Below are positions 12,651 through 16,162 of a stretch of DNA of 16,162 nt, in pieces; within the stretch, counting starts at the first letter, position 1; each line of letters begins with the position of its first letter. The stretch comes from Desulfosporosinus sp. UBA5188 (lineage in GTDB: Bacteria; Bacillota; Desulfitobacteriia; Desulfitobacteriales; Desulfitobacteriaceae): positions 25,229-41,390 of the forward strand of contig DHWG01000209.1 of assembly GCA_002413075.1 (NCBI GenBank), read 5' to 3'. Under the pieces are notes generated by a model that worked only from the letters and a program-made list of their open reading frames with translations, did not search any database and was not told the DNA's origin. The position numbers and the translations under genes were made by a program.

Positions 12651-15278
12651 ATGATGCCGAGAATGATTATTTTAGATGGAAATAGTCTTGCCTATCGAGC
12701 TTTTTATGCTCTTCCGCCCTTGACCACGGTCGATGGGCGTCCGACCAATGTATTACATGGTTTCCTCACCATGCTTTTCAAATTAGAACAAGAACAACAG
12801 CCGGATTATTGGCTGGTGGCTTTCGATAAAACTAAGGCAACGATCAGGATTGAACAATATGCGGGGTATAAAGCACAACGGAAAGAAACGCCAGAGGGCT
12901 TGCGCCCCCAATTTGATTATCTTAAAGAAGTCTTATCAGCCTTGGATGTTCCCATGCTTGAGCTGGCAGGATATGAGGCCGATGATCTGATTGCCGCCGT
13001 CACTAAACAAGCGGAGGCACAGGGGATGGAAGTTCAGATTTATACAGGGGACAGGGATGCGTTGCAACTTATATCTCCGAAGGCTAATATATATCTGACT
13101 AAAAAAGGGATTAGTGAGGTTGAACGTTATGACGAACATGCTTTATGGGAACGTTATCAGCTTAGACCTTACCAAATTATTGATCTAAAGGGTCTTATGG
13201 GAGATAGCTCAGATAATATCCCCGGGGTTCCTGGAATCGGTGAGAAAACAGCGCTGAAATTACTGTGGGAGTTTGAGACAGTCGAGGGCGTTTTGGCGAA
13301 TACTGATAAAGTATCTGGGAAAAAGGTAAAAAGTAATCTGATAGAATTTGCTGATCAGGCACTACTGAGCAAGAAATTAGCGACCATGATCACAGAAATT
13401 CCGTTGGATTTTTCAGTGGAGGATTTTATTTATCACCGTTCCCAAGCGAGCAAAGTGCTCCCTGTTTTTCAAAATTACAATCTAAAGAGTGTGACTCGTT
13501 TGTGGCAAGAACGTCACAAAGACGATGGCGATACAATGGGAGAAAGCCCTGATACTTTGTTGGAAGATTGGTCTGAACGCGCGCTTTCTGAAGAAGACTG
13601 GCTGGTACAGATTGAAAAGTGGCAAGCCGGAAAAGTTCCACTCACGATAGCTTGCCGTTATGAGGGAACAGGGTTACAAGGCGGTCGCTGGTTGGAATGG
13701 GGAATAGCTACTCTAGGTGAGTCCTTTAAGTTGACACGGTCAGAAGGATCTCAAGATGTTCTCAAAGCTTGGTCAGAATTAATGGGTAATGATCAGGTAC
13801 CCAAAACGTTGGCGGATAGCAAGACAGTGGCTTTGTTGCTCGCCAATGAAGGGACTCCTTTAAAGGGCGTTGCGCTAGATCTGGGTTTGGCCTCTTATCT
13901 GATTCAAGCCTCTCGAACAAAATTTGCTCCGCTGGATCTAGTCAAAGAATACGTTCAGAACCAAGATGTCTTCTTGAATGTTGCGCAAGAAGCCGCGGCC
14001 TTAGCTCAGGTCGCCCCCAAGTTTCAGGAAGACCTTGAAACGCTGGGATTGACGGGCTTACTGCATGACATTGAAGAACCGCTCAGCCTGGTACTCGCAG
14101 AAGTTGAGCTTCAAGGAATTGGCGTTAATGCAGAACAATTGACACACTTTGGTGAAGGAATCAGTGTCACCTTAAAACAACTTGAACAAGACATTTATGC
14201 ACTGGCTGAGGAAACCTTCAATATAAATTCACCGAAACAGATGGGGACCATACTTTTCGAGAAACTGGGCTTACCTACGGCCAAAAAGACAAAAACGGGT
14301 TATTCCACCAACGCGGAGATCCTGGAGGAACTGCGCTCCGCTCACCCAATTATAGAAAAGGTTCTGGACTACAGGCAGCTCAATAAACTGATGTCTACCT
14401 ATGTGAATGGTTTGCTCGCACAAGTGAAGGACGGCAGAATCCATACCACCTTTCAACAAACGGTCGCCACAACCGGTCGCTTGTCGAGCACAGAGCCGAA
14501 TTTGCAGAATATCCCCATGCGACTGGAGCAAGGAAGACAATTAAGAAAAGTTTTTCATCCCACAGAGCCTGGCTGGGTGCTCCTATCCGCCGATTACTCG
14601 CAAATTGAGCTGAGAATTTTAGCGCACTATTCACAAGATCCTCTTCTTTGCGAATCCTTTGCTTTGGGACAGGATGTCCATGCTCGAACTGCGGCGGAAG
14701 TTTTTGGCATCCCCATTGAGGCAGTGACTTCGATGATGCGTCGGAGTGCCAAAGCGGTTAACTTTGGGTTGGTCTACGGGCTCACGGAGTTTGGGCTGTC
14801 CAGGGATTTAGGAATTCCCCGTAAAGAATCGAAATTTTACATTGAGCAATATTTTAAACGCTATAATGGGGTTAAACGTTATCTGGAAGCCGTCGTTGAG
14901 AAGGCTAAACAAGAAGGACAAGTCCGCACTTTGTTAAATCGTCTGCGACGTATTCCAGAGTTGCTCCATTCTAGCCGGGTTCAACGTCAGTTTGGAGAAC
15001 GCATTGCCATGAACACGCCAGTACAGGGGACGGCAGCGGATATTATCAAGATAGCCATGATTAAGGTCGCCGAAGGGCTGAAACCCTTCCGGGCTGATAT
15101 TCTACTGCAAGTGCATGATGAGCTCTTGCTCCAAGTGGCTCCTGAAGATTTAGAGAGTGTCGCACGAGTGTTGATCGATCATATGGAAAACGCTTATCCG
15201 CTTTCCGTACCCATGACGGTAGAATGTAAAGTTGGCCCCAATTGGTACGATATGCAGCCATTTAAACCGACAAATTGA
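12651..15278 (+). CDS. polA: DNA polymerase I
   Basis: An 875-residue cytoplasmic polymerase for Okazaki fragment processing and excision repair. The N-terminal FEN-type 5'-3' nuclease (to about 290) has AGYEADDLIA (107-116), YTGDRDALQL (131-140) and GDSSDNIPGVPGIGEKTA (184-201). The middle domain (about 300-470) has the 3'-5' exonuclease position but no DxE motif where it is expected (around 332-350), although D410 in VALDLGLASYL remains; proofreading is therefore probably lost, as in Bacillus-type Pol I. The polymerase domain has motif A DYSQIELR (648-655), motif B RRSAKAVNFGLVYG (697-710) and motif C QVHDE (820-824), all intact. The open frame extends back to 12597, but ATG 12651 (or 12654), after GGGGG at 12641-12645, fits better and gives the usual N-terminus MIILDGNSLAYRAFYALP. 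mutM follows 9 nt later. Confidence 0.97.
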   Translation: MMPRMIILDGNSLAYRAFYALPPLTTVDGRPTNVLHGFLTMLFKLEQEQQPDYWLVAFDKTKATIRIEQYAGYKAQRKETPEGLRPQFDYLKEVLSALDVPMLELAGYEADDLIAAVTKQAEAQGMEVQIYTGDRDALQLISPKANIYLTKKGISEVERYDEHALWERYQLRPYQIIDLKGLMGDSSDNIPGVPGIGEKTALKLLWEFETVEGVLANTDKVSGKKVKSNLIEFADQALLSKKLATMITEIPLDFSVEDFIYHRSQASKVLPVFQNYNLKSVTRLWQERHKDDGDTMGESPDTLLEDWSERALSEEDWLVQIEKWQAGKVPLTIACRYEGTGLQGGRWLEWGIATLGESFKLTRSEGSQDVLKAWSELMGNDQVPKTLADSKTVALLLANEGTPLKGVALDLGLASYLIQASRTKFAPLDLVKEYVQNQDVFLNVAQEAAALAQVAPKFQEDLETLGLTGLLHDIEEPLSLVLAEVELQGIGVNAEQLTHFGEGISVTLKQLEQDIYALAEETFNINSPKQMGTILFEKLGLPTAKKTKTGYSTNAEILEELRSAHPIIEKVLDYRQLNKLMSTYVNGLLAQVKDGRIHTTFQQTVATTGRLSSTEPNLQNIPMRLEQGRQLRKVFHPTEPGWVLLSADYSQIELRILAHYSQDPLLCESFALGQDVHARTAAEVFGIPIEAVTSMMRRSAKAVNFGLVYGLTEFGLSRDLGIPRKESKFYIEQYFKRYNGVKRYLEAVVEKAKQEGQVRTLLNRLRRIPELLHSSRVQRQFGERIAMNTPVQGTAADIIKIAMIKVAEGLKPFRADILLQVHDELLLQVAPEDLESVARVLIDHMENAYPLSVPMTVECKVGPNWYDMQPFKPTN

Positions 15279-15287
15279 GGAGGTACC

Positions 15288-16109
15288 ATGCCAGAACTTC
15301 CTGAAGTCGAAACGATTCGACGAACCTTATTAAAACATGTTAGAGAGTTAAAAATTGAAGAAATTACGCTGATCTGGCCCTCGGCAGTTTGCAGCTGGGA
15401 AGATAAGGTCTTTGAAGAGTTGGTTACCGGACGAAGGATCAAAACGATCGATCGCCGAGGTAAATACCTTATGATCTTGCTGGATGAGGATTTGACCTTA
15501 ATTGCTCATATGCGTATGACGGGGCGCTTGAATTATTATCCGGAGCATCAGGTGCCAGAAAAGCATACCCATGTAGTTTTTCGGTTGGAAAGCGGCGAAC
15601 TGCACTTTTCAGACGTGCGTAAATTTGGTCGCATTCAAGCCATACCCACCTCACTTCGTTTTAGTCAATCCTCTCTGGGTAAACTCGGCCCGGAACCCTT
15701 GGAAGATGAATTCACACCGGCAGTGCTGAAAGACCGTTTCGGAAAGAAAAAAGTCTTTCTTAAGGCAGCTTTACTTGATCAGACGGTCCTCGCCGGAATG
15801 GGGAATATCTATGTGGATGAGGCCTTGTTTCTCGCAGGTCTATCTCCGGACCGCAGGGTTGACACCTTATCTGAGGAAGAGATTTTCAAGCTTCACCATG
15901 CGATCCAAAAGGTTCTCCAGGCAGGAATTGATGCTAGGGGTACGTCGTTCCGAGATTATCGTGATGCCAATGGGGAGAAAGGATCGTTTGAACAGGCTTT
16001 ACAAGTGTATGGTAGGGGCGGGAAACCCTGTCAAGTCTGTGGTAAGCCGTTAGAGCGTATTAAACTTGCGGGGCGGACGACGGTTTACTGCCTTAGTTGC
16101 CAGAGGTAG
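15288..16109 (+). CDS. mutM: Formamidopyrimidine-DNA glycosylase (Fpg)
   Basis: A 273-residue bifunctional base-excision repair enzyme that removes 8-oxoguanine and formamidopyrimidines and then nicks the abasic site. The N-terminus M-PELPEVET supplies the catalytic Pro2 and Glu3 after Met removal. K59 in RRGKY is the conserved DNA-contact lysine, and AHMRMTGR (73-80) follows. The helix-two-turn-helix segment includes QTVLAGMGNIYVDEALF. The C-terminal zinc finger has C248, C251, C268 and C271, with arginine R263 in the AGRTT loop. Length and motifs match Fpg rather than endonuclease VIII. AGGAGGT lies just upstream of ATG 15288, and the gene is 9 nt after polA, a pairing common in Firmicutes that puts two repair enzymes in one operon. 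Confidence 0.97.
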   Translation: MPELPEVETIRRTLLKHVRELKIEEITLIWPSAVCSWEDKVFEELVTGRRIKTIDRRGKYLMILLDEDLTLIAHMRMTGRLNYYPEHQVPEKHTHVVFRLESGELHFSDVRKFGRIQAIPTSLRFSQSSLGKLGPEPLEDEFTPAVLKDRFGKKKVFLKAALLDQTVLAGMGNIYVDEALFLAGLSPDRRVDTLSEEEIFKLHHAIQKVLQAGIDARGTSFRDYRDANGEKGSFEQALQVYGRGGKPCQVCGKPLERIKLAGRTTVYCLSCQR

Positions 16110-16162
16110 GATGGGCCATTTTATGTAGGTCGTATTGATTGAGAATTGACACCAAAATGGCA

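Noticed and set aside
1..16162. CRISPR arrays, rRNA genes, transposases or phage genes
   Set aside because: No regularly spaced repeats with spacers, no rRNA-like sequence and no transposase or phage protein were found.

Overview
The window looks like chromosomal DNA of a low-to-mid GC Firmicute, most likely an anaerobic Clostridia member of the Desulfitobacterium/Desulfosporosinus type. This is inferred from protein flavour, strong AGGAGG-type ribosome binding sites, sigmaA-like promoters and gene order; no search was run. All genes read on the + strand.

Layout. (1) 1-2085: the end of a small DUF2007-like gene, then accD and accA, the two carboxyltransferase subunits of acetyl-CoA carboxylase, tightly packed and overlapping. 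(2) 2143-2228: a tRNA-Leu(CAA) gene with its own promoter (starting inside accA) and a terminator. (3) 2365-4589: an OmpR/PhoB-type response regulator and a membrane histidine kinase with an ATGA overlap, closed by a strong hairpin. (4) 4778-8186: a three-gene glycosylation operon: a GT39 membrane glycosyltransferase (YkcB-like), a GtrB-like polyprenyl-phosphate sugar synthase and a GtrA-like flippase. (5) about 8190-11430: an AT-rich stretch with a long, hairpin-rich non-coding leader, a membrane-anchored serine hydrolase of beta-lactamase fold and a VanW-domain protein. (6) 11442-12578: an AbrB-family membrane protein. (7) 12651-16109: polA and mutM (DNA polymerase I and formamidopyrimidine-DNA glycosylase), a DNA repair pair.

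The most informative observation is regulatory. Both the two-component operon and the glycosylation operon are preceded by four TTCAG-type direct repeats spaced exactly 11 bp apart (one repeat in the second array is degenerate). In both, a -10 hexamer starts exactly 15 nt after the first base of the last repeat. This is the geometry of an OmpR/PhoB-family activator site. It predicts that the kinase/regulator pair controls itself and the adjacent envelope glycosylation operon.

The second point of interest is the AT-rich cell-wall pair. The serine hydrolase keeps SxxK, SDN and a KIG version of the KTG motif but lacks the omega-loop segment that carries the deacylating glutamate of class A beta-lactamases. 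The VanW protein carries the conserved Cys in GGICQ. They look like cell-wall enzymes rather than antibiotic-resistance genes. The remaining genes are ordinary housekeeping genes.
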